Positions 48,884 through 58,938 of a stretch of DNA of 64,000 nucleotides are shown here, piece after piece (positions within the stretch are counted from its first letter, which is position 1; each line of letters opens with the position of its first letter). This stretch comes from Trichomonas vaginalis G3. Taxonomy: Eukaryota; Parabasalia; Trichomonadida; Trichomonadidae. Below the pieces are notes generated by a model. The model was not told the DNA's origin. It searched no databases and saw nothing but the letters and a program-made list of their open reading frames with translations. Location: the NCBI RefSeq assembly GCF_026262505.1, contig NC_067206.1, forward strand, positions 7,468,879 through 7,532,878. Reading direction: 5' to 3'. Both the position numbers and the translations under genes were made by a program.

Positions 48884-51800
48884 TTAGCGAGCATCAATTA
48901 ATGGAATATTTCCTTGTTCTTCTTCTTCGTTTGCTTCAGCAGAGAAGAAGTCTTCGCCTTTCTCAAGAACCCATGGTTCTTTATCAGACAAAGCTTCTGT
49001 GAATACTGTGCATCCTTGGCTTGCCAACTCAAGAGCTTTTGCTTGTGGCTGAACAACTTTTCTGATTCTGTATAAAATTGTTGATTGTGTTTCTCTGCTC
49101 ATCAAGCAAGTCTTTTCAAAAGCTGGCAATGGTCTAAAGAATAATGATGATTGGCATAATTCAGTAATGAATTGAGCCATTAACTCTTTATGGCTTTGTT
49201 GTTCGAAATCAAAACCTCTTTTCGCATGCAAAATAAACTTTGCAACTGTTACTGAAACATTAATATTCGCTCTGACTAACAACAATTCAGCCAATCCTGT
49301 TAATATTTCAGACTTTGTGTTCTCTAATAAGTCACATTCTGGATCAGCCAAACAAATCAATGCTGTTGTCATTCGAACTAAAATTTTTCTTGGGACTTTG
49401 TTCAATGGCAAAATTTTCAATGCTTCTTGATATTTAAAGTCAGGTCTCATATGAGGGAAGCCAACTCTCATGAAGGAAGCAATGCATGTAGCAGCAAGTT
49501 CCGAGTTCGAGTAGTACTTGAACAAATCAAGTTGTTTGTAAACAGCGTAAGTAAACTGTAAAGCATCAACAGCCAAAAGGAAAATCGAAGCTTCATCAGG
49601 ATTTACAGCCAATCTTCCAAGCCAAATATTGATTTTCTCTCTTGTGCAATCCAATACTTCGTGAACATGGAAAGCCGCGAAAATTTCAACGGTCAAACCA
49701 ATTGTTTCTTGGATGTTCATTTCGAGGAAATTCAAGTCTAATTGTGATGTGATTTGAGGGAATTTCATTGACACAATTGGATTTGATCTTTGATTATCAG
49801 CTCTACTTGCCATCAAAGCTAAAAGGAGATCAGCGAAGCAAGCCAATGCTGTTGATCTTTCTTGTGCCATTGTTTCTGGTATTTTGATTGATGCAAAGAT
49901 CATTCTATCCCTTTCCAAGTTCAATGCTGTTGGATCTAAATCATTGTCATTGGAATCAAATAAAGGAGGATCATATATAATTAATGACAAACTCTGACCA
50001 AAAAGGCATGTAAAGGAACGCATCAATATGTCTAGAAGACTGCTAAATGGCATAGGACACGCTAAAACATTTCCTAAAATATGTAAACCTCTCAAATATT
50101 TATTGTATCCTTTCAAACTTACAATTTTGTGATGCAAAGACAATTGTCTTGATGTCATCAATGCAAAAGACTGTAACAAAGTAGTAATATAGGAATCGAA
50201 AGGATAGATTTGAAGCTTATCTTCATCAAGCTGTTCTTCGAACGTTGACAAACTGAATGATTTGTTTGCGGAAACAATCAAAAATTTATCATATGTCGAT
50301 GAATCTTTTGTCAACTCGAAAACGGAAGTTGATGATAAATCGTCATCATGGACTGATTTAAGACTCAAAGGAACGAAAGGCATCTTAATACTCGAATTGG
50401 ATCTCGACAAATCGAAGAAAGATGATGAAGAACCAACGAGTTTTGTTGAAGATCGTCCAATCAAAGAATTTCTTCGACTGCTTCTTCCCAATTTAATTTG
50501 CTCAGGAACTTGCAATGGCAATGTTTTGTTATCTAAGCTCTGCATCAATCTCGTTCTCTGTAGAATACCATTGTTCTCTTCTTCGCTCTTCAATTGCATC
50601 AATGGCGCACGAAATTCGAAGAGATTTATCACTCCATTTGGCATTTTTATTGGAATTACCAAAATACCAACTGTTTCCGCTGTTGCAGCTGTTGGTTTCA
50701 AGTCACAAATAGCATCTAAAAGCTGTGGTTCACTTGAAACTTGTTGGTTTGTTTCTGCATCCAATAATTTATCATTTTCGTAAATTAAAAAACGAAAATT
50801 AATTTTTGGTTTCATTTTGTTACAAAACTGTTGCATTGACTCAAACAACTTCGATGTTCCTACTGTTTGTATGCTCTTCAATGCATAAACAGTTAAATTG
50901 TACGCGTGTAAAATGTTGTCGTTGTTTCTTTCAAGAGAATCTTGTAAATTGGTCGATTCACAACAAATGTGGATTAAAGAAGAAATACAACGAGCTAAGT
51001 TGGATGCGATGTATGTTTCTCGAGCAGAAAAGAATGTTCCGTTCCTTCTGTTGTATAAAACATAAGCTCCTTTCACTTCTCCGTGAAATGTAATTGGAGC
51101 AGCGACCATTGACCAGATTCTTGGCTGTGTGATATCATCTATTGATATAGAGAATGTCTTTTCGCGTCTGGGAAGGAAATAATTCATTGTTTCATTCTGA
51201 ATTGCCGCTTTACAAATTAATCCATGGTCTAGAGTTAACATTTTGCCTCCAAGTTTGATGCCTGGTGTTTCTTCGCAGAGACAATCATTGACAATGGTGA
51301 ATAATCTTGTTTGAGAGGCGTCAATCATATGATCTGAAACATCTGAAACTTTTTGGATCATTTCATGGGCATTATGTGTTGCAGCAATTAATGATAGGCC
51401 ATAAACAAGGTTTGTCATGTCAGCTTCTGTGATACTTGATATTTCTCTGACTAAAAACTTTAATTGCATCGAAATGTTCTTAAAGAAGAAAGTTATAAGT
51501 ACAAAATCGCTTGCTGTGAATCCTTCCTCTCTTACTTTATCTGATGCAATGATTACAAATGGGTTCAAATAATCTGGATGATACAATGGAACGATAATGG
51601 AGCTTTTTGCCCCTTCAAAGATCATTGATTCAACAGCCAAGTCTATTTCATTGCTGTTGATCGGATCTTTGACTATTCTATACGTTCCTTTTTGTACAAC
51701 ATCGTAAATTAAGCCGGTTGTCATGGGAACTGTCCTTCGGACACCCGAGTGCATATATGTAAGTTCTTTAGATAGTTCTGATGCTACTAGTAATTTTACT

Positions 51801-52561
51801 TTTCTGCAACGTAGAAGGTTAGATGCGCCATGTTCAAGGCCTCGAATGATATCTGTAGGCGAAGTAAGGAGAGCAGTGTATTCGAATAGCTGTGTGAGAT
51901 TGTTTGATTCATGGTAAGTGTCTAAAATTTTCTGTAAAATGTAAAGTCTGTTTTGATATGGAATTTGAACGATTATTGATGGTAATGATTGTACAAATTC
52001 GTTAATATCAACATTGAGACCACCACGATTGAACTTTTTTCGAGAACAATACACTAATAATTTCGGAATTGCGTTTTCTAAAAAGAAATTTGAAATTCCT
52101 TCTGGAGTAGTTGTTCTAAGAAAGTTCAATAGTGAATCTGATCCTTGTTGAACGTTCTCAGGACGCTCGCCCATCGAAGTTTTTGGATGTTGTAATTCTG
52201 GTAACGGCTGATTTTTAATAAGTGATGATAATCGGCATCTACTATCGAGTAAACGAGAGCATAAGTTCAGTCTGCCTAGTCTTTCCGATTGAATTTGTAG
52301 TAATCGATTTTCTTTTGTTTCTTTCTTTTCTTCTTGATGCTTATTAATGAAATTTGCTATTTGTCTAGCATATTTGGTGCGCCGCTTATGCATTTTTTCT
52401 AATTTTTTGATCATATCTTTGGTAGATTGATCAAGAATTCGGATCTGTTCAGTTAATGCCTCAAATTCTTCCGAGTGCTTGTCTTTAGGCAAAGCTTTCG
52501 GAAGGAGTGGCATTTGCCCCATCAATCTAAAAGATGGAGAAGCATTGATCTTGCCACTCAT
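48884..52561 (-). CDS. GAF-domain protein with fully degenerate PDE domain (1225 aa)
   Basis: An N-terminal coiled coil (residues about 28-85) is followed by at least two GAF domains: about 225-375, containing SSIIVPLYHPDYLNPFVIIASDK, and about 385-540, containing ARKMVAAPITF-like WSMVAAPITFHGEVKGAYVLYNRR. A Ser-rich linker follows (SSRRNSLIGRSS) and another divergent GAF-like region. The last 240 residues follow the PDE catalytic fold by helix pattern (NPDEASIFLLAVDALQFTY, LAATCIASFMRVGF, MTTALICLADPE, SRETQSTILYRIRKVVQP), but all His/Asp metal ligands are missing. By family logic it is a cyclic-nucleotide or other ligand sensor, not a phosphodiesterase. No membrane span is present. It is paralogous in layout to 9637-12414. 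Confidence 0.85.
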   Translation of the reverse strand: MSGKINASPSFRLMGQMPLLPKALPKDKHSEEFEALTEQIRILDQSTKDMIKKLEKMHKRRTKYARQIANFINKHQEEKKETKENRLLQIQSERLGRLNLCSRLLDSRCRLSSLIKNQPLPELQHPKTSMGERPENVQQGSDSLLNFLRTTTPEGISNFFLENAIPKLLVYCSRKKFNRGGLNVDINEFVQSLPSIIVQIPYQNRLYILQKILDTYHESNNLTQLFEYTALLTSPTDIIRGLEHGASNLLRCRKVKLLVASELSKELTYMHSGVRRTVPMTTGLIYDVVQKGTYRIVKDPINSNEIDLAVESMIFEGAKSSIIVPLYHPDYLNPFVIIASDKVREEGFTASDFVLITFFFKNISMQLKFLVREISSITEADMTNLVYGLSLIAATHNAHEMIQKVSDVSDHMIDASQTRLFTIVNDCLCEETPGIKLGGKMLTLDHGLICKAAIQNETMNYFLPRREKTFSISIDDITQPRIWSMVAAPITFHGEVKGAYVLYNRRNGTFFSARETYIASNLARCISSLIHICCESTNLQDSLERNNDNILHAYNLTVYALKSIQTVGTSKLFESMQQFCNKMKPKINFRFLIYENDKLLDAETNQQVSSEPQLLDAICDLKPTAATAETVGILVIPIKMPNGVINLFEFRAPLMQLKSEEENNGILQRTRLMQSLDNKTLPLQVPEQIKLGRSSRRNSLIGRSSTKLVGSSSSFFDLSRSNSSIKMPFVPLSLKSVHDDDLSSTSVFELTKDSSTYDKFLIVSANKSFSLSTFEEQLDEDKLQIYPFDSYITTLLQSFALMTSRQLSLHHKIVSLKGYNKYLRGLHILGNVLACPMPFSSLLDILMRSFTCLFGQSLSLIIYDPPLFDSNDNDLDPTALNLERDRMIFASIKIPETMAQERSTALACFADLLLALMASRADNQRSNPIVSMKFPQITSQLDLNFLEMNIQETIGLTVEIFAAFHVHEVLDCTREKINIWLGRLAVNPDEASIFLLAVDALQFTYAVYKQLDLFKYYSNSELAATCIASFMRVGFPHMRPDFKYQEALKILPLNKVPRKILVRMTTALICLADPECDLLENTKSEILTGLAELLLVRANINVSVTVAKFILHAKRGFDFEQQSHKELMAQFITELCQSSLFFRPLPAFEKTCLMSRETQSTILYRIRKVVQPQAKALELASQGCTVFTEALSDKEPWVLEKGEDFFSAEANEEEEQGNIPLIDAR

Positions 52562-53358
52562 TTTATATTCGTTTTTTTATATTAAATTTATTTTGAATAC
52601 ATCATTCAATAAAAATAAAGTCTTCATCATTTGAACTGGAAAACGGATTTTCAATATTGTAGGCATTTTCCAAGGAAAGTAGAAGGGAAACATAGTAAAT
52701 CCGTTCAAAAGACGGTTATTTTATGTTCTTTCTGAAGAAATTTGTGTAAAATATTTTCGATATGAAATTCTTCCTATATTCCATATCTGCCTTTTCGTTT
52801 TTATCCCGATATTTAGTGAAAATTTGGATTTCCTTTGTTTCCTAAGGAAAATTTTCCTTCAAAACTTTAGATAAGCATATGTCCAGTTATACGCATGCTA
52901 TGGTATGCTTAGTATTGAGATATTTATTGCAATGGAATAGAATAAATTGCTGTATCAAGAAAAAAAGTCTGATCTTAGATAATTTCACGTGTAAATGATA
53001 TGTTTCATCTACTAGATTATATATGAATCACCTTCGATTTCCAAAAAAAATTCGGATTTTCAAATCCATCATTTATTTACTTGAACTTTCAGATGATATT
53101 TTATAAATCAAGATTTTTTTGGCGGTTATACTTTTAATATCTTCAATAACCACGTAAATATCTTAAATATCCAGTTTAGAAATCGGTAAAAATATTTCAT
53201 TATATGCATATATTATGAATACATCTATGTATATAAAATATTATCAATATTGAAAATATAGATATTTTTTATATAGAGATTATTGAGCTATAGTTGTTAA
53301 AAATAATAACAATTTGAACAATATACTTTTATTATCCGCTTAACAATCTTTTAACAAA
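52562..53358. other. Intergenic region with a perfect palindrome
   Basis: No gene. The perfect 16-bp palindrome AAGGAAAATTTTCCTT lies at 52844-52859. The right half is rich in TATAT/ATAT tracts. Confidence 0.55.
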
Positions 53359-54699
53359 TCAAACAGGTGGTAAAGATAAGTATTGAGAATAAATATCAGA
53401 AAAATTCACATGTGTTGCAGCTCGAATGAGTTCATCTTTGCTCTTTGGAATCATTTGAATTAAAGTTTCAATATCTTTTTCGTTATAAGAATTGTTGGGC
53501 TCAACAACGTAATTTTCTGGGAATACAGAATATCTGTCAATTAATACACGCAGCTTATTAACTGCATTTTGATCTCCTTTCTCCATTAAGTTAAATATTG
53601 GCGTAAGGGGCTGAATTTTGTTTGAAAATCTTGGTTCTCTAAGCATTAGAACCGGAGACATCAATCTTAGGAAGAGAACTCCACTTACACCAAACCTCTT
53701 GCAATCAGTTTCTGGAAAAGTTCTTTTGCCTTCATTATAAATTGCATTTAAGACAATTCTTGAACGAGGAGAGAGATCCATAATCTCCACTCCTTTAATG
53801 AAGTCTTCAACAAGAGTTTCTGATTGAAGTGACAAAGAATCAAGGAATTTGATGTACTCCGGATCTTGGCCAACGATGTATGTTGTAAGAGACACGAAGA
53901 AGTTATTTCCACGCATTGCGAGGGATGGTGATTTGTATGTTTTGTATTCATCGTACGCCATAAACCTATAAAAAGCTGGAAATTCTGGTCCGGTAATATT
54001 CAGAAAGGCTTGAGCAAGCGGCTTCATATCATCTTTGGTGTATATTACGCGTGAATATAAAAGCAAAAAGTTGTTGTTGGTGAAAAGAGTCCTATAATAT
54101 GGCAAAGTAAATTCGTTAACCGGAGGAAATGCTTGCATTATACCGAGAGATTCAAAGAAATTTTTGTAAGTTATCAGATTTTTCTCAGCTAAAACGCGAG
54201 GTATAAACTCTTGGAGTTCCGAAATTATCTTTCGGGAATTTTCTTTTACTGTTGTAGATAAAGTAAATATTTTATCTCCAATTGTAATCTTCTTCCCATT
54301 TAGCTCCAAATTCTTGAGTTTATCAATGTAATAACCGTGATTAAGAATTGAATCATAAATATAGTAATCATATGTCGAAGATATTAGAAAGCCATGATGT
54401 CCATTTTGAAGTTTTATTGGTAAAATGAATGAATCATTTTTTGTTGGATAAATGTTAAACTTGGTATTTGGAGTTATTAGAATCGGCTTTCGGGGGACAA
54501 ATTTCCCTGCTATATCAGTTATACCAGGTACATAACGAAATGGCTTCTTTTGTGTTTTTTCCGGAATTTCAGTTTCGTTGATTTGTCTTGGAAACATTTG
54601 GGTTAACTCAGAATTCAGTACTATAGGGCATTGAAACAATTCTGCGTATTGGGAAATCAATTCACTAAACCTGTCTTTAATATCAATTCCTTGTTGCAT
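53359..54699 (-). CDS. RasGAP-like domain protein
   Basis: 446 residues. Residues about 190-420 fit the helical RasGAP fold: LAMRGNNFFVSL occupies the place of the 'L-F-R-x-N-x-x-x-x-K' motif, and FGVSGVLFLRLMSPVLMLREP the place of 'x-x-x-x-F-L-R-F-x-x-P-A-I', followed by the terminal helices LTPIFNLMEKGD. The arginine-finger loop cannot be assigned safely. The N-terminal 190 residues are beta-rich and unassigned. Such proteins stimulate GTP hydrolysis by Ras/Rap. The start (MQQGIDIKD) lies only 63 nt from the divergent BRCT gene's ATG. Confidence 0.7.
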   Translation of the reverse strand: MQQGIDIKDRFSELISQYAELFQCPIVLNSELTQMFPRQINETEIPEKTQKKPFRYVPGITDIAGKFVPRKPILITPNTKFNIYPTKNDSFILPIKLQNGHHGFLISSTYDYYIYDSILNHGYYIDKLKNLELNGKKITIGDKIFTLSTTVKENSRKIISELQEFIPRVLAEKNLITYKNFFESLGIMQAFPPVNEFTLPYYRTLFTNNNFLLLYSRVIYTKDDMKPLAQAFLNITGPEFPAFYRFMAYDEYKTYKSPSLAMRGNNFFVSLTTYIVGQDPEYIKFLDSLSLQSETLVEDFIKGVEIMDLSPRSRIVLNAIYNEGKRTFPETDCKRFGVSGVLFLRLMSPVLMLREPRFSNKIQPLTPIFNLMEKGDQNAVNKLRVLIDRYSVFPENYVVEPNNSYNEKDIETLIQMIPKSKDELIRAATHVNFSDIYSQYLSLPPV

Positions 54700-54762
54700 T
54701 TTATATAAACAATCAACAAATTGAAAGAAAAACGATAAAAATTAACAACTCGGTGAGGAATT
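54700..54762. promoter_or_regulatory. 63-bp bidirectional promoter space
   Basis: This is the entire interval between the ATGs of the divergent RasGAP-like (minus) and BRCT (plus) genes. No TCA initiator is seen in either direction, so one or both use a different start element. Confidence 0.5.
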
Positions 54763-56418
54763 ATGTCCCACAATGAGCTCAACAAAATTTACAATTTTCA
54801 TAATTCATTCAAATTTTGGCGCCATAAAAATGGAATGAGCTTTTCTAGATTATGGATCTCACCCAATATTCAGGAAAAGCGTCATTCCATTATAAAATAT
54901 CTTTCAGAAATATATCGGGGAATCAAAGAAACAACAGATTTTTCAAAATCCAGCACTCTTCACGTTGGCTCAATCGATGATACAATAAAAAACTGTTCTA
55001 AACTAATAACTTACGTGTCAGATGTTGCAATTATCGATGCTATTGACAAAAAGATAAAAGATGTTAATTTTATCAAGAATAATTCACAGATTGTTTCATT
55101 ATGTTTATATAACAAAACAATTTCAACATCTGGATTTAGTAAAAAGGACAACATCAAGATTGCTCGTATGGTGTTACTTATGGGTGGAAATTTTTCGCAT
55201 AACATTTGTGATAAAACAGATATCTTGATTTCATCAACAGTATTATCGCAATCTTACTTTACAGCTCACAAAAGAGATATACCAATTGTTGGTGTTGAAT
55301 GGATTGCCTCATGCTTTAAGAAACTTCAAAAACTTCCTACAGAAGAATTCAGAATTCCTTACTTCCATAACGTAACATTCACGTCGACTGATTTACAGCC
55401 AGCTAGAAAAAAGAAGCTTCGGAGAAAAATTTTATCGTACGGCGGTAGTTGGTCTGATAAACTAGATGATAATACAACTTTTCTAATTACAGAGTCCTTA
55501 ACTCTTACAACTAAGATTAGCGCAGCTTTGTCTGCAAAAATTTTCATTATATCTCCAAAATGGATTGACGATTGCATATCTTCAAAATCTCCACCAGATA
55601 ATTATATAATAAACTGGTGGCAGTTTGGATTCAAGATGAATAAGATATTCGAAGGCAAAACATTTACCATTGACAGAGCTGTGACGAATGATAATCTGGT
55701 TGAAGCGATTAAAGCCAATGGTGGTGAAATAAATACTCATGGTGAGTATTACATATGCCCATCATCCATTTATGGCCGGAATTTTAAGGGTATTCTTGTG
55801 AGTAATTTTTGGATTTGGCAATGCATCAGAAGAAGAGAGTTAATTGATCCAGAATTCTCACAAATCTTTAAACCATTGCTAAATAGATCACTTCCAGTTA
55901 AAGAGTTCGAAGGAAAAACAGTATTTATTTATAAAGTTGATTCAGAAAATTTCCCTATCGTCATTCACGCTGTGAGGGAATGCGGAGGAAATGTCACTTT
56001 TAAACTCCGCCCGTCTACATCATACATTATCAGCAGCAAAGTTGATAAAGTGATATCAGATCAGGCTAAACAAAATAAGATCCCAATTGTCCGTCCTGAA
56101 TGGGCAATTGATCTTTTATCTAATGGAAGAATTCCATCAAGTGAGAAATTCAACGCTGATGTAACTTCTGTTATTAAGAACATCTGCGGAATCATTAAGA
56201 ACTGTAAAGAATCATCAACAGTTCAGAGATCTTCAAGTAAAGCAATTGCATTAGAAGATCTCGAATTTTCCGAAGAACATAATGAAGAAGAAACAAGTGG
56301 ACCAGAGAGTGATGGCATCAGACTCCTTAATGCAAAGGTCCATAAAAACTTTTTCTTAAGTTCAGATTCATCGAGTGAAGAAGATGATCCTCTTCTAAGA
56401 GAACTCGGAATCTTATAA
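54763..56418 (+). CDS. Four-BRCT protein, TopBP1/Dpb11/Rad4-like
   Basis: 551 residues. Four BRCT domains can be read: about 108-190 (FSKKDNIKIARMVLLMGGNF, IPIVGVEWIASCFK), about 200-278 (KKLRRKILSYGGSWS, IFIISPKWIDDCI), about 292-362 (NLVEAIKANGGEI, ILVSNFWIWQCI) and about 383-465 (IVIHAVRECGGNVTF, IPIVRPEWAIDLL). Each keeps the GG turn and the W-(I/A)-x-D/S-C/L helix. The C-terminus is acidic and Ser-rich (SSDSSSEEDD), with likely CK2-type sites. Multi-BRCT proteins of this layout bind phosphorylated partners in replication start and the DNA-damage checkpoint. Its convergent neighbour overlaps by 6 bp (56413-56418). Confidence 0.85.
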   Translation: MSHNELNKIYNFHNSFKFWRHKNGMSFSRLWISPNIQEKRHSIIKYLSEIYRGIKETTDFSKSSTLHVGSIDDTIKNCSKLITYVSDVAIIDAIDKKIKDVNFIKNNSQIVSLCLYNKTISTSGFSKKDNIKIARMVLLMGGNFSHNICDKTDILISSTVLSQSYFTAHKRDIPIVGVEWIASCFKKLQKLPTEEFRIPYFHNVTFTSTDLQPARKKKLRRKILSYGGSWSDKLDDNTTFLITESLTLTTKISAALSAKIFIISPKWIDDCISSKSPPDNYIINWWQFGFKMNKIFEGKTFTIDRAVTNDNLVEAIKANGGEINTHGEYYICPSSIYGRNFKGILVSNFWIWQCIRRRELIDPEFSQIFKPLLNRSLPVKEFEGKTVFIYKVDSENFPIVIHAVRECGGNVTFKLRPSTSYIISSKVDKVISDQAKQNKIPIVRPEWAIDLLSNGRIPSSEKFNADVTSVIKNICGIIKNCKESSTVQRSSSKAIALEDLEFSEEHNEEETSGPESDGIRLLNAKVHKNFFLSSDSSSEEDDPLLRELGIL

Positions 56419-57345
56419 GTATATGGCAGCTAATTCCCTTGTATCAACGTTATGGAAGGCTGGAATTGGCATTGGCCAATATAAAAATTGAGATCTTGGA
56501 CCGAAAACATCTGCCCAGTTCTTGCAACATTCTTCTTCATAAAATGAGTAATCCTCTGGATGGATCTTCTCAAAATGAGTTATATTGCTATTAATATTTT
56601 TAATTGATTTATATGCAAATGTTCCTGTTAGGCCTATTAGAAAACAAGAGACAACCATATAGGACATCATGTATAAAGCATCGAATACAGTAAACTTTGA
56701 TTCTAATACGAGAAATACTAAATGAAATAATGCCAATAAAAAATTGATAGTAACAAAGATAATTCCGTATACATTAAATAGCATAAATGTTTTCATGTTC
56801 TTTTTACCAATGAACTGTTGTGTCCAGTAACAATAATGATCTGGTCTGACAACGTATCTTTTAACTGACGAAAAATATCTTGTTCTGCGAAGTTTTGGTT
56901 GCGATTTTACATATTCGGCTTGACTAAATGTTGATACTGTACCGCTTAGGTAATCTGTAAATTTATTATCTGAATTTCCAATTTGAAGGGGATAATAGAA
57001 TGGCAAAAAGCCAGGACCTTCACATATGGTAATAAGGTAAGAGTATACAAAGAGGAATTCAAAAATAAAAAAGACAACGTCGCAAAATGTTTTTGATATA
57101 AGTAATCTCGGCCTAAACATGAAAATGTATGTTGATATTGATAATATTGATAAAAATATTATCAATGTTACTGGACAGAGCTTGATTTCCCATCCATTAA
57201 TATAAGTGACATTATTTGTTGTAATCTTATCTAGCTGAAAACAACAACATGAACACTTATTTTCCCATTTCGTCAATCCTGGAAATTCTGGTTCTCTTCC
57301 CGGTTCTCTTTCATTATCAGAATATCCATCAAATTGATTAAACAT
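56413..57345 (-). CDS. DHHC-family palmitoyltransferase with DHYC active site and degenerate Cys-rich domain
   Basis: 310 residues with four transmembrane helices (about 58-78, 88-108, 185-212 and 222-245). The catalytic tetrapeptide is D-H-Y-C at 169-172, followed by YWTQQFIGKKN (the family's 'P-W-x-x-N-C-V-G-x-x-N'). DHYC is a known active variant in some family members. The zinc-binding cysteines that normally precede and follow the motif (C-x2-C, H-C, C-x2-C) are absent here: the segment reads KLRRTRYFSSVKRYVVRP. The C-terminal NWADVFGPRSQFLYWPMP matches the family's N-W-x-x-V-F-G motif. A Cys cluster near the N-terminus (KCSCCCF) could be an acylation site. Activity is uncertain. Confidence 0.85.
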   Translation of the reverse strand: MFNQFDGYSDNEREPGREPEFPGLTKWENKCSCCCFQLDKITTNNVTYINGWEIKLCPVTLIIFLSILSISTYIFMFRPRLLISKTFCDVVFFIFEFLFVYSYLITICEGPGFLPFYYPLQIGNSDNKFTDYLSGTVSTFSQAEYVKSQPKLRRTRYFSSVKRYVVRPDHYCYWTQQFIGKKNMKTFMLFNVYGIIFVTINFLLALFHLVFLVLESKFTVFDALYMMSYMVVSCFLIGLTGTFAYKSIKNINSNITHFEKIHPEDYSFYEEECCKNWADVFGPRSQFLYWPMPIPAFHNVDTRELAAIYL

Positions 57346-57837
57346 TAAATTTTTGATTCATTCTTAGAAAAATAGTATATCTTGGAACAATAGGACACAT
57401 ATTTTATATAATTCTACCAGATTCAATATGAAAATTTTAGAAAATTAATATGAGTGCCATTTCTTCGTTTTAAAAGCAACAAATTGATAATACAAGTTAT
57501 TATATGCCCAATTTCTGGAAGCTTTAAGCTTAATTTTGTTGATAGTCATGTATTGTTTCGAAACTGAATAAAATATCTTGTATAATTTATTCTGTAGTTT
57601 ATCAAGTCATCGTTTACTTCAATCGTGATATTCTGTTTGATTCAATTTTAGATGGGGAGCTTTTCTTATTCAATTTTGTGGGGAAATTCTTCATTAAGGT
57701 TATATTTTCTGAAAATAGATTTTGATCCGAAAAATTCTAGATCAGGTAAGATTCATTCAATACTGACGGTTCAGCACCTTTTAGATTAATTGAAAATTGA
57801 GAGGCTTATTCAATTGATCTGACTCCGATATATCAAA
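57346..57837. other. Divergent intergenic region
   Basis: AT-rich. No gene, initiator or repeat can be supported. Confidence 0.4.
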
Positions 57838-58938
57838 ATGCTTTTTATTCAATTTTCCCGAATATACCATTCTTCATGGTCTGATTTTTTTAATAGACCG
57901 TATACCAAGGAACAAAGAGATTCAAAACATATCACAGATAGCTCTATTTCAGAATTTTTTTATATTCATCATGTGAATTTTATAAAATCTAAGGATCAGA
58001 TTATAAAATTAACTCAAAAATCAATCAATATGTTGGTGGAAGACTGTTTTTTTAATAACCCTGTTACAAAAAAATCAAGCGGATCAGTTTTTTATATTGA
58101 TGTAACAAGTTCAAACTCAGTGATAATCCAAAATCGAGTTTGCTGTTATAAAGCAGAAGCCTCATATGGTAATCAATTGGGTGTTTACTCACATATCAAA
58201 ATAAATTCTAAAAAAGCTAATTCAATTCAAACGAATTTATCTTCTATATCTGATACTACAGGCTATTGTGGCTGTTTTTATCACAATGGATCTCAACTTT
58301 ATGATTCAATAAATATTACAAAATCAAATTGCGAAATCGATTCAGTTTTCGTTATTGATGGCCAAAATTTTATCTCCAAAACCAAATTAATATATTGTTA
58401 CATTGTTGGAAGCGAATCTCAATTTAGATCTCTCTATTTTGCAAGTTGTAATTTTGAAATTAATTATTGTATTATCAGAAACCATAAAGATAAAATGAAA
58501 TATGGAAATAGGGTTGATACTTCGGTTCTCTTCTTTGAAAATGTTGCAAAAAAAAGGGCATTATTTAATAATTGCGATATTTCTTCTAATACTGGAAGAT
58601 TGGTCAGGTTCATTGGATCTGGATTCACCTGTACAATGATGAATTGCAAATTATCAGATAATACAGAAAAGCCTACTTCCTACAAATTTACAGTAGATGG
58701 AACTCGTTTTTCTCAAATTAAATTAAATATTAAGGTTCAGTGCTCTGAAATAACTCCTCCTCGAACACATGTTTCCACCCCTCACTCGACTCCTTTTAAA
58801 ACAATTTATGCCACATTTCAATCCACACCAGTATTAACACCACAAAGTACTCCTCAGAGAACACCAATGCATTCAATTAAAATCGATAGATTTTATATTG
58901 ACAGACAATTTAACAATAAATTAGTCAAAAGGAGATGA
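57838..58938 (+). CDS. W-S-D-F surface family member with Thr/Pro-rich C-terminus
   Basis: 366 residues, start in frame. A short leader, MLFIQFSRIYHSS, runs directly into WSDFFNRPYTKEQRDS, the same W-(T/S)-D-(F/Y) motif that begins the bodies of copies A-D, 39 nt (0 mod 3) after the ATG. The body has beta-helix-like turns with recurrent Cys/Asn (NMLVEDCFFNNP, IIQNRVCCYKAEA, NSIQTNLSSISDTT, NYCIIRNHKD, LFNNCDISSNTG, MMNCKLSDNT). The C-terminal region is Thr/Pro-rich (STPHSTPF, STPVLTPQSTPQRTP), like the linkers that precede membrane anchors in trichomonad surface proteins. It then ends in a basic tail (NNKLVKRR) without a membrane helix, so the 3' end may be truncated. Confidence 0.75.
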   Translation: MLFIQFSRIYHSSWSDFFNRPYTKEQRDSKHITDSSISEFFYIHHVNFIKSKDQIIKLTQKSINMLVEDCFFNNPVTKKSSGSVFYIDVTSSNSVIIQNRVCCYKAEASYGNQLGVYSHIKINSKKANSIQTNLSSISDTTGYCGCFYHNGSQLYDSINITKSNCEIDSVFVIDGQNFISKTKLIYCYIVGSESQFRSLYFASCNFEINYCIIRNHKDKMKYGNRVDTSVLFFENVAKKRALFNNCDISSNTGRLVRFIGSGFTCTMMNCKLSDNTEKPTSYKFTVDGTRFSQIKLNIKVQCSEITPPRTHVSTPHSTPFKTIYATFQSTPVLTPQSTPQRTPMHSIKIDRFYIDRQFNNKLVKRR

